Positions 35,627 through 43,510 of a DNA stretch of 64,000 nt are shown here, piece after piece. Below the pieces are notes generated by a model. The model was not told the DNA's origin and searched no databases. It saw only the letters and a list, made by a program, of their open reading frames with translations. The stretch spans positions 62,001 to 126,000 of the forward strand of contig JBBFLV010000007.1 in NCBI GenBank assembly GCA_037478835.1, in the 5' to 3' direction. Within the stretch, counting starts at the first letter, position 1. Each line of letters opens with the position of its first letter. The translations under genes were made by a program, and so were the position numbers. The DNA is from 630D-37 sp037478835 (GTDB lineage: Bacteria > Chloroflexota > Anaerolineae > Anaerolineales > Villigracilaceae).

Positions 35627-35708
35627 GTCCACCATCCACGGTCTACGGTCTACCGTCCACCACGATCCATCGTCCACCACGGTCCATGGTCTACCGTCCA
35701 CCGTCTAT
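35627..35708. repeat. Degenerate 7-bp tandem repeat (GTCYACS)
   Basis: About eleven imperfect copies of the heptamer GTCCACC/GTCTACC/GTCTACG/ATCCATC stand head to tail with two ACG interruptions, in the divergent gap between the tgpA-like gene and the PAP2 gene. A 7-bp unit would shift frame in each copy, so it is non-coding. It could be a slippage-prone spacer or a protein-binding array. Confidence 0.75.
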
Positions 35709-35731
35709 AAACAACAAGGAGGAAATCTCTC

Positions 35732-36706
35732 ATGAGCGAACTGCTGCAGCTGGTCATTTTCGTTCAGGGATGGGGCCCTTCCTGGGAAGGGATCATGCGC
35801 TTCTTTAGCTTCCTGGGCACGGAGGAGTTCTTTCTGTTGGTCCTGCCGCTGATCTACTGGAGCGTGGATTTTGCTTTGGGGCTGCGCGTGGGCGTAATCT
35901 TGCTCACCAGTGGTGCATTGAACACCTTATTCAAGATGCTCTTCCATGCCCCGCGGCCGTATTGGGTCAGCGAGCAGGTAGTTCCTCTCTCAGCCGAAAC
36001 CTCTTTCGGCATTCCTTCCGGGCATGCGCAAATCAGCGTAGGTGTCTGGGGAATGATCGCCGCAGGGCTACGGCGCACCTGGTCAACCGTTCTGGCCGTC
36101 TTGCTCATCTTTTTCATCGGTCTGTCGCGTCTCTATCTTGGTGTTCACTTCCCTCAAGATGTGTTAGTCGGATGGATCATCGGCGGATTGCTTTTGTGGG
36201 GATTCTTGCGTCTGGAAGAACCTTTCCTGCGCCGTTTTCGCCGTCTCTCTTTCGGGTGGCAGCTTGCCTCGGTGTGGTTGTTTTCGCTGGCTTTGATCTT
36301 CTGCGGCATTGCCTTGCGTGCATGGAATACGACGGAACTTCCCTCGGAATGGATTCGCCTGGCAACGCGCGGTGGGTTAGAAGTTCCTGAACCATGGAAT
36401 ATCGGCGCCATCGTTTCCCCGGCGGCCGCTCTGTTTGGAATGGTGGCCGGTGCACTCTGGCTCACTTCCTTGGGTGGATTTACACCGGCCGGCAAGTGGT
36501 GGCAACATCTGTTGCGCTATGGGCTCGGTCTGCTTGGAGTGCTGATTTTGTGGATGGGATTAGGAGCCATCTTTCCCCGCGGCGAAACTTGGCTTGCGCT
36601 CTCCCTACGCTATGTGCGCTATGCCCTGATCGGCTTCTGGATCGGTGGCCTGGCGCCTTACATTTTTCACGGGTGGCTTTCACCTCGTCATCGCCTCGCT
36701 TCCTGA
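35732..36706 (+). CDS. PAP2 superfamily membrane phosphatase
   Basis: A 324-residue membrane protein with the three PAP2 motifs: KMLFHAPRP, PSGHAQ and SRLYLGVHFPQDVLVG. These residues form the acid-phosphatase site that removes phosphate from lipid phosphates such as undecaprenyl pyrophosphate or phosphatidic acid. The C-terminal half adds further helices with no recognised domain, so it is longer than most PAP2 proteins. AAGGAGG precedes the ATG by 10 bases. The Ser/Thr kinase gene follows 39 bases later behind its own -10 box. Confidence 0.88.
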   Translation: MSELLQLVIFVQGWGPSWEGIMRFFSFLGTEEFFLLVLPLIYWSVDFALGLRVGVILLTSGALNTLFKMLFHAPRPYWVSEQVVPLSAETSFGIPSGHAQISVGVWGMIAAGLRRTWSTVLAVLLIFFIGLSRLYLGVHFPQDVLVGWIIGGLLLWGFLRLEEPFLRRFRRLSFGWQLASVWLFSLALIFCGIALRAWNTTELPSEWIRLATRGGLEVPEPWNIGAIVSPAAALFGMVAGALWLTSLGGFTPAGKWWQHLLRYGLGLLGVLILWMGLGAIFPRGETWLALSLRYVRYALIGFWIGGLAPYIFHGWLSPRHRLAS

Positions 36707-36712
36707 TATAAT
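36704..36712 (+). promoter_or_regulatory. Extended -10 promoter for the Ser/Thr kinase gene
   Basis: TGATATAAT overlaps the PAP2 stop codon (TGA at 36704-36706). Its TATAAT is perfect, and no -35 is visible, as in extended -10 promoters. The same nonamer precedes tRNA-Val. Confidence 0.5.
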
Positions 36713-36745
36713 TGATAACGATATTTCCACGGAGATAGAACAACA

Positions 36746-38929
36746 ATGACCCTTGCGCGAGGCACCCTTTTGCACGGCCGTTATCGAATTATGGAAATCC
36801 TGGGCCAAGGGGGCATGGGAGCAATTTACCGTGCCGTAGATGAGCGCCTGGGTGTAGATGTTGCAGTCAAAGAAAATTTCTTCACCACCGAGGAATATGC
36901 CCGTCAGTTCCGTCTCGAGGCGGTGATCCTGGCCAGCTTGCGCCATCCGAACCTGCCACGGGTGAGCGATCATTTCGTGGAGGATGAAGGGCAATACTTG
37001 GTGATGGATTACATCGAAGGCGAGGATCTGCGCCAGCGTATGGAACGCCTGGGCACGATCACCGAAGAAGAGGCCGTATTGATCGGTGCTGCAGTCTGCG
37101 ATGCGCTGACCTACCTCCACACCCGCAAACCTCCCATCCTGCATCGCGACATCAAGCCCGGCAACATCAAGATCACACCCGATGGTCATATCTTCCTGGT
37201 CGATTTTGGCCTGGCAAAGGTTGTTGAAGGCAGTCAGGCCACCTCGACCGGCGCCCGGGCCATGACCCCCGGCTATTCTCCGCCGGAGCAGTATGGCACC
37301 GCCCGTACCGATCCGCGCACGGATATCTATTCCCTCGGTGCAACGCTTTACGCCGCGCTGACCGGCGTGATCCCCGAAGATGGCCTAGCGCGTGCGATGG
37401 GTACGGCGGAACTGACCCCTCTGCGCAAGCGCAATCCGAAAATTTCGCGGCGCCTGGCGGCAGTGATCGAAAAGGCAATGGCCATCGATCCGGCTGAGCG
37501 TTTTCAGAGCGCCGAAGAGTTCAAGCGCGCTTTGCTTGCTTCCAAAGGCATCAGCGAACGCGAGACCGGTACGTATACCGTTCCGCCTCCTTCTCAGCCT
37601 TTCACACCTTCAGCCCAGGCCGAAGAACAGGAGAAACCCTCCACACCCGTTCCGGCAACCAGTGGTGGAAAATCCCCGATTCCGGTGCCGGTGATGGAGG
37701 AAGAGAAACCCTTCCGTCCGCCGAAGCGCAAAAAGCGCCGTGGGGCCGGCTGTTTGTTCTGGACTTTGCTAGTCCTAGCCGTTTTAATCGGTGGCGGACT
37801 TTGGGGCATCTACGCATATCCGGAGAATATCCGGCAGGTTGCCTCCTCGCTGCCGTTTTCCCTCCCCTTCATCCCATTGCCTGCCACGCCAACGTTCAAC
37901 GCACCTCCTGAAAATACTCCGCTCCCTCCCACCCCTTCCAACACAATTGTGGCATCACCTTCTCTCACCTTGATGCCCCCTACATCCACGCCAACTGCTA
38001 CCTTGGTCCCAACCAGCACGCCGACTCCCACTCCCACCATTACGCCCACGCCAACGCAAACACCCCTGGGGGGTGGATACGGAGAAATTGCCTTTGCTTC
38101 GGTTCGGGAAGGAGGAGTCCCCCAAATCTTCATTATGAGTTTCGATGGGAGCAATGTCCGTCAGATTACCAATCTGCCGGAAGGAGCTTGTCAGCCGTCT
38201 TTTGCTCCAGATGGTACGCGGCTGGTCTTTATCTCGCCCTGCAAAGGCGTACAGGAAAAATATCCCGGCGCAGCCTTGCACATGATCAATGCAGATGGCT
38301 CTGGACTGATCGTACTGACCAACGTGCCCGGTGGTGATTTTGACCCCGCCTGGTCACCAAACGGAAGGCAGATTGCTTTCGCTTCCCTGCGAGACAACAA
38401 GCTAGACCTCTACCTTCTCGATCTGGCCGATAATTCGGTCACCCCTCTCAACATTTTGGAACGAGGGGACAACGAGGCTTTCCAACCCGTCTGGTCGCCC
38501 GATGGCAAATGGTTGGCATTCACACGCCAACGCTATGGGAATTATCAGATTTGGGCAATCAACCTGGAGACGGGTGAGAAAATCCAGCTCACCCGTAGCG
38601 GCTCGGAGAACAAGGATTACAGCCCTGCCTGGTCGGTGGATGGATCGTATCTACTCTTTAGCCAACGCGTTGTTGGCCAGTCAATTGTGCGTGCCCGTCG
38701 AGTGGTCGCCGATGGCAGCTCCAGCGCACTTGTGAATTTCGGCATTTTCTCCCCTGTCGAATCCCTACGCTTTTCAGCGGATGGATATTGGGTACTGTTT
38801 GAAAGTACAGATGAAAAAGGCAACCGGGATATTTACCGCGCCCTGGCCAGCGGTGGAGGGCTCGTACGCCTGACAGACACCCCCGGAAGCGATTTTGACC
38901 CCGTCTGGCGACCGCTTACATTGCCGTAA
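36746..38929 (+). CDS. Transmembrane Ser/Thr protein kinase with extracytoplasmic TolB-like beta-propeller
   Basis: A 727-residue PknB-like kinase. The kinase domain (about 12-265) has GQGGMG (20-25), K42 in AVKEN, catalytic HRDIKPGN (D135) and DFG (153-155). A Pro-rich juxtamembrane part is followed by one helix (about 335-355), a Thr/Pro-rich linker, and six or so WD40/TolB-like blades with repeated (W/F)SPDG motifs and QIT/RLT turns, ending at the C-terminus. The propeller replaces the PASTA repeats of PknB and probably senses a cell-wall or extracellular ligand. A strong terminator follows. Confidence 0.9.
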   Translation: MTLARGTLLHGRYRIMEILGQGGMGAIYRAVDERLGVDVAVKENFFTTEEYARQFRLEAVILASLRHPNLPRVSDHFVEDEGQYLVMDYIEGEDLRQRMERLGTITEEEAVLIGAAVCDALTYLHTRKPPILHRDIKPGNIKITPDGHIFLVDFGLAKVVEGSQATSTGARAMTPGYSPPEQYGTARTDPRTDIYSLGATLYAALTGVIPEDGLARAMGTAELTPLRKRNPKISRRLAAVIEKAMAIDPAERFQSAEEFKRALLASKGISERETGTYTVPPPSQPFTPSAQAEEQEKPSTPVPATSGGKSPIPVPVMEEEKPFRPPKRKKRRGAGCLFWTLLVLAVLIGGGLWGIYAYPENIRQVASSLPFSLPFIPLPATPTFNAPPENTPLPPTPSNTIVASPSLTLMPPTSTPTATLVPTSTPTPTPTITPTPTQTPLGGGYGEIAFASVREGGVPQIFIMSFDGSNVRQITNLPEGACQPSFAPDGTRLVFISPCKGVQEKYPGAALHMINADGSGLIVLTNVPGGDFDPAWSPNGRQIAFASLRDNKLDLYLLDLADNSVTPLNILERGDNEAFQPVWSPDGKWLAFTRQRYGNYQIWAINLETGEKIQLTRSGSENKDYSPAWSVDGSYLLFSQRVVGQSIVRARRVVADGSSSALVNFGIFSPVESLRFSADGYWVLFESTDEKGNRDIYRALASGGGLVRLTDTPGSDFDPVWRPLTLP

Positions 38930-38957
38930 ACAAGCTCAGCCGATTTGGCTGAAACCA

Positions 38958-38990
38958 AATAAGCAGGGAGTCCTTCTCTCCCTGCTTATT
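38958..38990. terminator. Bidirectional terminator between the kinase gene and efp
   Basis: AATAAGCAGGGAG (38958-38970), a 7-base loop and a perfect 13-bp complement (38978-38990). The outer AATAA/TTATT gives an A/T-rich flank on both sides, so it can serve both convergent genes. Confidence 0.85.
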
Positions 38991-39024
38991 CTTTAACTAC
39001 CGGCCAACAACAAGATTCAGGAAG

Positions 39025-39582
39025 TCACACCCGGGTCACATACTCACCGGTGCGCGTATCTACGCGAATGACATCTCCTTCATTGACGAATTGCGGCACC
39101 ACCACTTCCAGGCCGGTCTCGGTGCGCACCTTTTTCGTGACGCCGGTCGCCGTATCGCCGCGAATCGCTGTTTCGGCATATACCACTTTAAGGTCTACCG
39201 AGGTGGGAAGTTCAATGTCGATCGGCTGACCTTTATAGAAGGTCAACTTAACCTCCATCCCCTCCTTCAGGTAGAGCGCATTATCACCCAGCACCTCGGC
39301 ACGAATGGCAGGTTGCTCGAAAGTCTCGTTATCCATGAAATGATAGAACTCGCCATCGAAGTACAGGAATTGCACATTATGAAAATCCAGGCGCACATCC
39401 TGAACCTGGTCACCGGAGGTGAAGGTTTTTTCAATGTTGGCACCGGTGAGCAAATTGCGTGCCTTAATGCGGATGATCGCATTGCCGCGTCCTGGTTTGT
39501 GATGGTGATATTCCAGCACGCGATAAAGCTGTCCATCGAGCTCAAACGTTACACCTTTGCGCAGATCGTTGACATCAATCAT
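39025..39582 (-). CDS. efp: Translation elongation factor P
   Basis: A 185-residue, three-domain EF-P that relieves ribosome stalling at polyproline. Signature: the loop EYHHHKPGRGNAIIRIKARN, whose tip carries the modifiable residue, RVLEYH upstream, and the C-terminal GYPVT-like segment GEYVTRV with TGVTKKVRTETGLEVVVPQF. The length is normal. The many proline-rich proteins nearby (kinase linker, parvulin linker) fit a need for EF-P. It is alone, with an extended -10 promoter of its own. Confidence 0.95.
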   Translation of the reverse strand: MIDVNDLRKGVTFELDGQLYRVLEYHHHKPGRGNAIIRIKARNLLTGANIEKTFTSGDQVQDVRLDFHNVQFLYFDGEFYHFMDNETFEQPAIRAEVLGDNALYLKEGMEVKLTFYKGQPIDIELPTSVDLKVVYAETAIRGDTATGVTKKVRTETGLEVVVPQFVNEGDVIRVDTRTGEYVTRV

Positions 39583-39618
39583 ACAAATACCTCTTTCCAG
39601 AAGATTTCAGGCGGCACG

Positions 39619-39627
39619 ATTATACCA
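39619..39627 (-). promoter_or_regulatory. Extended -10 promoter of efp
   Basis: TGGTATAAT on the minus strand, 36 bases before the ATG at 39582. No clear -35 box. Confidence 0.5.
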
Positions 39628-39814
39628 TTACCTACGGAGACATGACCGGCTTTCCAAATCAGAGCGATTCAATGCCTCGGTCCATGAAACACGGCCTGTT
39701 GCGAAAATAGCGTGGACGCCGGCAACACAACACACCGTGCGCTGCGCTCAATAAGGCAGATTTCCAACCTTGAAAAGCTTTGCCACAGAGCACACCAAAC
39801 AGAGTAGCGAGATA

Positions 39815-39823
39815 TGATATAAT
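39815..39823 (+). promoter_or_regulatory. Extended -10 promoter of tRNA-Val
   Basis: TGATATAAT lies 9 bases before the tRNA gene, with no clear -35 hexamer, so transcription would begin almost at the mature 5' end. Confidence 0.55.
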
Positions 39824-39832
39824 GTGCCTCGA

Positions 39833-39906
39833 GGGCGCATAGCTCAGTTGGTTAGAGCGTCTCTCTTACACAGAGAAGGTCAGGGGTTCGAGTCCCTTTG
39901 CGCCCA
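39833..39906 (+). tRNA. tRNA-Val (UAC anticodon)
   Basis: A 74-base cloverleaf. The acceptor stem GGGCGCA pairs with TGCGCCC, the D-arm is AGCTCAGTTGGTTAGAGC, the anticodon loop CTTACAC reads UAC, and the T-arm is GGGGTTCGAGTCCC. The 3' CCA is not encoded. A hairpin terminator follows. Confidence 0.96.
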
Positions 39907-39930
39907 CAAAGATGGAATCCAAATTTCCTA

Positions 39931-39958
39931 GCCCCTCTGAGATTGTGGGGCGATTTTT
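39931..39958 (+). terminator. Terminator after tRNA-Val
   Basis: GCCCC (39931-39935), an 11-base loop, GGGGC (39947-39951), then GA and TTTTT. A short stem with a good T-run. Confidence 0.6.
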
Positions 39959-39987
39959 CATTAAGGGCGTGGGGTCTCCGCGGCTTG

Positions 39988-39993
39988 GATACT
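39988..39993 (+). promoter_or_regulatory. -10 box for a probably leaderless Rossmann-protein gene
   Basis: GATACT ends 7 bases before the ATG at 40001 and the start lacks a Shine-Dalgarno sequence. The spacer GGTTCCC resembles those at the other two proposed leaderless starts. Confidence 0.35.
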
Positions 39994-40000
39994 GGTTCCC

Positions 40001-40951
40001 ATGGCGAATGTGATCCTTGTCACCGGCGGGAGTGGATTTATCGGTCGGGTCGTCGTGCGACACTTGAACGAGGCCGGCCACGAGGTGCGTTTGCTCCTTC
40101 ATCCGCGCCGTCAGACACCGCGCTTGCCGCGAGGGGTGCCGGTAGAAGTGGCCCTCACCAGTCTCAACGATCGCCGAGGCTTGCGCGCAGCGTTGCAGCA
40201 CGTACGTACGATCATCCATCTGGCAGGCAGTGAATGGGAGGGTCTCAATGCCAATCTAGTGCGGACGGATATCGAAGGCACTCGTACCCTGGTCGAAGTG
40301 GCAAAGGAGGCCGGGATTGAACATTTCATTTATCTTAGTCACTTGGGCGCGGCCAGCAACTCCGCTTTTCCGGTGATGCGCGCCAAAGGTCTAGCCGAAG
40401 AATCCATCCGCAGCAGTGGCGTACCCTTCACTATAGTGCGTTCAGCGATTGTCTTCGGCCCCGGTGATCATTTCACCGTTCCCTTAGCGCGCCTGATCCA
40501 GCGCCTACCCTTCTTCTTTCCCGTCCCGGCTATGCGCACCGTCATCCAGCCACTTTGGGTTGAGGACCTGGCAGCCTGCCTAAGCTGGACTCCCCTGATG
40601 CCACAATTGAAAGGACAAACGATCGAGATCGGGGGCAGTGAATACTTTTCCTTTTCCGAAGCACTGGAAACAATCTTCCAGGCAATGCGGGTCCGGCGCC
40701 GCTTGGTGCCTCTTTCTCTCCCTGCATTGCGAGCATTACTGATCCTTGCCGGCTATTTGTTTCCGCATTTTCCTTTCTCTACTTTCTGGCTGGACTATAT
40801 TTCGGTGAACCGTACCTGCTCGGTAGAAAACATCACCCGCATTTACGGCCTCATGCCGGCACGCTTTGCCTACCGATTGGAACACTTAGTACGTCCTCCT
40901 TGGCACCAACGCCTGCGTTCCATTTTGTCCTCTATACCAAAAAGAGGGTGA
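40001..40951 (+). CDS. NAD(P)-binding Rossmann protein (atypical SDR, NDUFA9-like)
   Basis: A 316-residue atypical short-chain dehydrogenase. The N-terminal ILVTGGSGFIGRVVVRHL is the dinucleotide-binding loop, followed by IIHLAGSEWEG, FIYLSHLGA (in place of the classical YxxxK site) and AKGLAEESIRSSG, TIVRSAIVFGPGDHF. Such proteins (NDUFA9/YwnB/TMR types) often bind NAD(P) without normal dehydrogenase activity. The C-terminal part is of unknown role. The UDG gene starts 2 bases after its stop, suggesting an operon. The start has no Shine-Dalgarno sequence. Confidence 0.83.
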   Translation: MANVILVTGGSGFIGRVVVRHLNEAGHEVRLLLHPRRQTPRLPRGVPVEVALTSLNDRRGLRAALQHVRTIIHLAGSEWEGLNANLVRTDIEGTRTLVEVAKEAGIEHFIYLSHLGAASNSAFPVMRAKGLAEESIRSSGVPFTIVRSAIVFGPGDHFTVPLARLIQRLPFFFPVPAMRTVIQPLWVEDLAACLSWTPLMPQLKGQTIEIGGSEYFSFSEALETIFQAMRVRRRLVPLSLPALRALLILAGYLFPHFPFSTFWLDYISVNRTCSVENITRIYGLMPARFAYRLEHLVRPPWHQRLRSILSSIPKRG

Positions 40952-40953
40952 GG

Positions 40954-41649
40954 ATGTCCCTGAAAAATGAGGTTCTCAAAGCGTTAAACGAGGAACTTAT
41001 TCTCTGTCATGCCTGTCCTCGCCTGGTTGCCTGGCGAGAAGAGGTGGCAGAGCGGAAGCGGCGAGCCTACCGCGAATGGAACTATTGGGGACGACCGGTA
41101 CCCGGCTTTGGGGATAGCAACGCCCGTCTGGTCATTGTGGGATTAGCACCAGGAGCCCATGGTTCAAATCGCACCGGGCGGATGTTCACCGGAGATGCAT
41201 CGGGAGATTTTCTCTATCCTGCCCTCCATCGGGCCGGTTTCGCCACTCAACCGCTCGCCGTTCACCGCGAGGATGGGTTGGAGCTACGAGATGCATACAT
41301 CACCGCAGTGTGCCGTTGCGTTCCCCCGCACAACAAACCACTACCACAAGAGATAGCCAATTGCCTGCCTTATTTGCGACGTGAGCTGGAAATCCTACAA
41401 CCCCAGGTCATCGTCGCCCTGGGTCGGATCGCTTTTGAACAGGTGGTGCGGCTGGCCGGCTATACGGTGAGCAAATTCCCTTTTGCGCATGGGGCGCGCT
41501 ATCGTCTGGATGGATTTCTCTCTTCTCCGTGGTTGATCGCCTCCTTTCATCCCAGCCAGCAAAACACGAATACCGGCCGCCTGACCCCGGCCATGTTCGA
41601 TGCGATTTGGGAATGCGCGCGTCGTTTGCTAGAAGAGGGAGGCTGCTAA
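40954..41649 (+). CDS. Family 5 uracil-DNA glycosylase (UdgB type, 4Fe-4S)
   Basis: A 231-residue uracil-DNA glycosylase. Motif A GLAPGAHGSNRTGRMFTGDA and motif B HPSQQNTNTGRLT are those of family 5 (UDGb), which removes uracil, hypoxanthine and other deaminated bases. C18 and C21 (LCHACPRL) with later cysteines (AVCRC, ANC) should bind the iron-sulfur cluster. Family 5 is found mainly in thermophiles, where cytosine deaminates fast. The start 40954 has GAGGGTGAGG upstream; the frame opens 18 codons earlier inside the previous gene. Confidence 0.88.
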   Translation: MSLKNEVLKALNEELILCHACPRLVAWREEVAERKRRAYREWNYWGRPVPGFGDSNARLVIVGLAPGAHGSNRTGRMFTGDASGDFLYPALHRAGFATQPLAVHREDGLELRDAYITAVCRCVPPHNKPLPQEIANCLPYLRRELEILQPQVIVALGRIAFEQVVRLAGYTVSKFPFAHGARYRLDGFLSSPWLIASFHPSQQNTNTGRLTPAMFDAIWECARRLLEEGGC

Positions 41650-41671
41650 CGTAGTAAAGTTCTCTACTCAA

Positions 41672-41696
41672 AGGGCACAAGACATTTTTGTGCCCT
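41672..41696 (+). terminator. Hairpin after the UDG gene
   Basis: AGGGCACAA (41672-41680) pairs with TTGTGCCCT (41688-41696) around a 7-base loop. No T-run follows, so it may be a weak terminator. Confidence 0.5.
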
Positions 41697-41739
41697 CGCG
41701 GTTTGGTAATAACCTTTTGCGGTAAATTCAAAGAGATTT

Positions 41740-42945
41740 ATGCTTCGACGTTACCCCGAATCCTACCGAGCAGTTTTCCTGCATCTTTTTCTGGATATTG
41801 CCTGGTTCGGAGTGCTCAACGGCACCACGTTGACATTCCTGAACGTCTACGCCGCGCGGCTAGGTGCCAGTGGCTTTCAGATCGGCTTGCTGGCCTCTCT
41901 TCCGGCATTCATCAATCTCATCTTGACCCTTCCCGCCGGCCATTGGCTGGAACGCCGGGATATTCGCATGGCCGTCTTCTGGAGCTCGGTCGCTTACCGC
42001 CTTGGATACTTTGTGTTTATCTTCCTGCCCTGGCTATTTTCGCCGGCAGGTCAAATCCAAGCGTTGATCTGGCTCTCGCTATGGATGGCGATCCCCCTTA
42101 CTCCCCTGGCAGTAGGCTTCAACGCTCTTTTCGCCGCCGCCGTCCCAGAAGACTGGCGCGCGCATGTAGTAGGGATGCGCAATGCCCTTTTCTCCCTAAC
42201 TTTCATCTTTAGCACCCTCCTAGGCGGCTACCTGCTGGAGCACTTCCCTTTTCCATTGGGATATCAGATCGTTTTTGGGATCGGAGCCTTCGGTGCAGCG
42301 ATGAGCAGCCTGCATCTTTTCTTCGTACGCCCTACCCCGGTCATGCAGAAAACGCCGCCGCCCCCTTCCATAAAACGTAGCTGGCAAGATCGATTACGCC
42401 TGGATATTTGGCGCACTCCTTTTGCCAAAGTGCTCCTTTCGCTGAGTTTCTTCCACCTAGTCCAGTATTTGGCGATTCCGCTTTTCCCGCTCTACTTCGT
42501 GAACATTTTGCACCTCGGAGATGATCAAATCGGGCTCGGTACTGCGCTTTTTTACCTGACCGTTATGCTGAACTCCACCCTACTAAGCCGCTGGGTGCGC
42601 CGCATGGGACATAAAAAGGTAACCGGTCTGGGAATGCTGGGGATGGGGTTATATCCTTTCCTCCTTTCATTTTCCGCCCATCCCTGGCAATATTACGCAA
42701 TTTCGGTGCTGGGAGGATGTTTTTGGGCCCTAGCCGGTGGCGCATATGCAAACTACATGCTGGAAAACATCCCGCCGGACGATCGCCCGGCACATCTCGC
42801 CTGGTACAACCTAAACTTGAATGCCTCTATTCTGCTGGGTTCCCTGCTGGGGCCGGCCCTAGCCGATCTGAGCGGACTTTCGATGGCACTTCTTACGATC
42901 GGGCTTTTGCGTATGTTCGTCGGGTACATGATCTGGAGGCAATAA
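41740..42945 (+). CDS. MFS transporter of unknown substrate
   Basis: A 401-residue, twelve-helix MFS protein. It opens LHLFLDIAWFGVLNGTTLTFLNVYAARLGAS, with the helix 2-3 motif PAGHWLERRDIRMAVFWSS and the repeated motif in RWVRRMGHKKVTGLGML. I cannot assign a subfamily beyond general MFS. It lies between the UDG gene and dnaA and seems to be transcribed alone. No strong Shine-Dalgarno sequence precedes the ATG at 41740. Confidence 0.8.
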   Translation: MLRRYPESYRAVFLHLFLDIAWFGVLNGTTLTFLNVYAARLGASGFQIGLLASLPAFINLILTLPAGHWLERRDIRMAVFWSSVAYRLGYFVFIFLPWLFSPAGQIQALIWLSLWMAIPLTPLAVGFNALFAAAVPEDWRAHVVGMRNALFSLTFIFSTLLGGYLLEHFPFPLGYQIVFGIGAFGAAMSSLHLFFVRPTPVMQKTPPPPSIKRSWQDRLRLDIWRTPFAKVLLSLSFFHLVQYLAIPLFPLYFVNILHLGDDQIGLGTALFYLTVMLNSTLLSRWVRRMGHKKVTGLGMLGMGLYPFLLSFSAHPWQYYAISVLGGCFWALAGGAYANYMLENIPPDDRPAHLAWYNLNLNASILLGSLLGPALADLSGLSMALLTIGLLRMFVGYMIWRQ

Positions 42946-43510
42946 CCGCGATCCTTCGGCACCATGCGCCTCGGAAAACAACTCTGCCCTCAAGGCGTCG
43001 CCTCTTCCCCATCCAATTAGAGAGAGTCAAACCGGCTCTACGCTTCATCTTCAACTTTGTAACATAGGCTCTCCGAAGTTGCTCCCAGGCAACATCTCAC
43101 AGCCCGGTGAGGGGTAGATCACACGGATCGGGAAAATTTCCTTCCCATCCCCGATCACGATGCAAGAGCAGATTAAGTCATGCAATTTGACGCGCAACAC
43201 CAAACAAAATGGGGAGCATCTTGGCGCGGAAATTTCTTAAGGTATATATACGAAAAAAGGGCGATAAAACGGGTTATACACCCATATATGGCGATCTTGC
43301 GGAAGGCAAAATAGATAGAAAGTGAAACAAATGTTCCGCGTTTGGATAGGTTCGTCAGCCATCCTGTCAATCGACGATCATCTTAAGAAAAAGATTTTTT
43401 TTAGAGAGTTGCAGGTTGGAAAACATGCATCAGCGCCTGCCGAGCGAGTAAAATCGGTATGCACTATTCGCCCCCTCAAGCAATTTTTGCTTTCGGCAAA
43501 AGGAGCAGCT
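42946..43510. other. dnaA upstream region, no convincing oriC
   Basis: 565 bases without a gene. It contains an A/T-rich part (43230-43300), a single DnaA-box-like TTATACACC (43273-43281) and a hairpin GATCGGG/CCCGATC near 43117-43166. A cluster of TTATCCACA boxes was not seen on either strand, so this is at most a weak or divergent origin. Confidence 0.4.
43221..43248 (+). promoter_or_regulatory. Candidate dnaA promoter
   Basis: TTGGCG (43221-43226), 16 bases, TATATA (43243-43248). It would give a leader of about 255 bases before dnaA. The coding frame is open upstream of the dnaA start but shows no conserved sequence. Confidence 0.35.

Noticed and set aside
35627..35708. CRISPR array
   Set aside because: The units are only 7 bp, contiguous and degenerate, with no spacers and no cas genes.
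37980..38060. Minus-strand Val/Gly-rich frame opposite the kinase linker
   Set aside because: It is the complement of the ACTCCCACT-type repeats that code for the Thr/Pro linker.
42946..43300. Replication origin
   Set aside because: Only one weak DnaA-box-like site and a modest A/T-rich stretch are visible; kept as a note, not as an origin call.
43322..43510. Earlier dnaA start giving 63 extra residues
   Set aside because: The extension lacks conserved DnaA sequence, and the ATG at 43511 has a ribosome-binding site and the standard domain I start.
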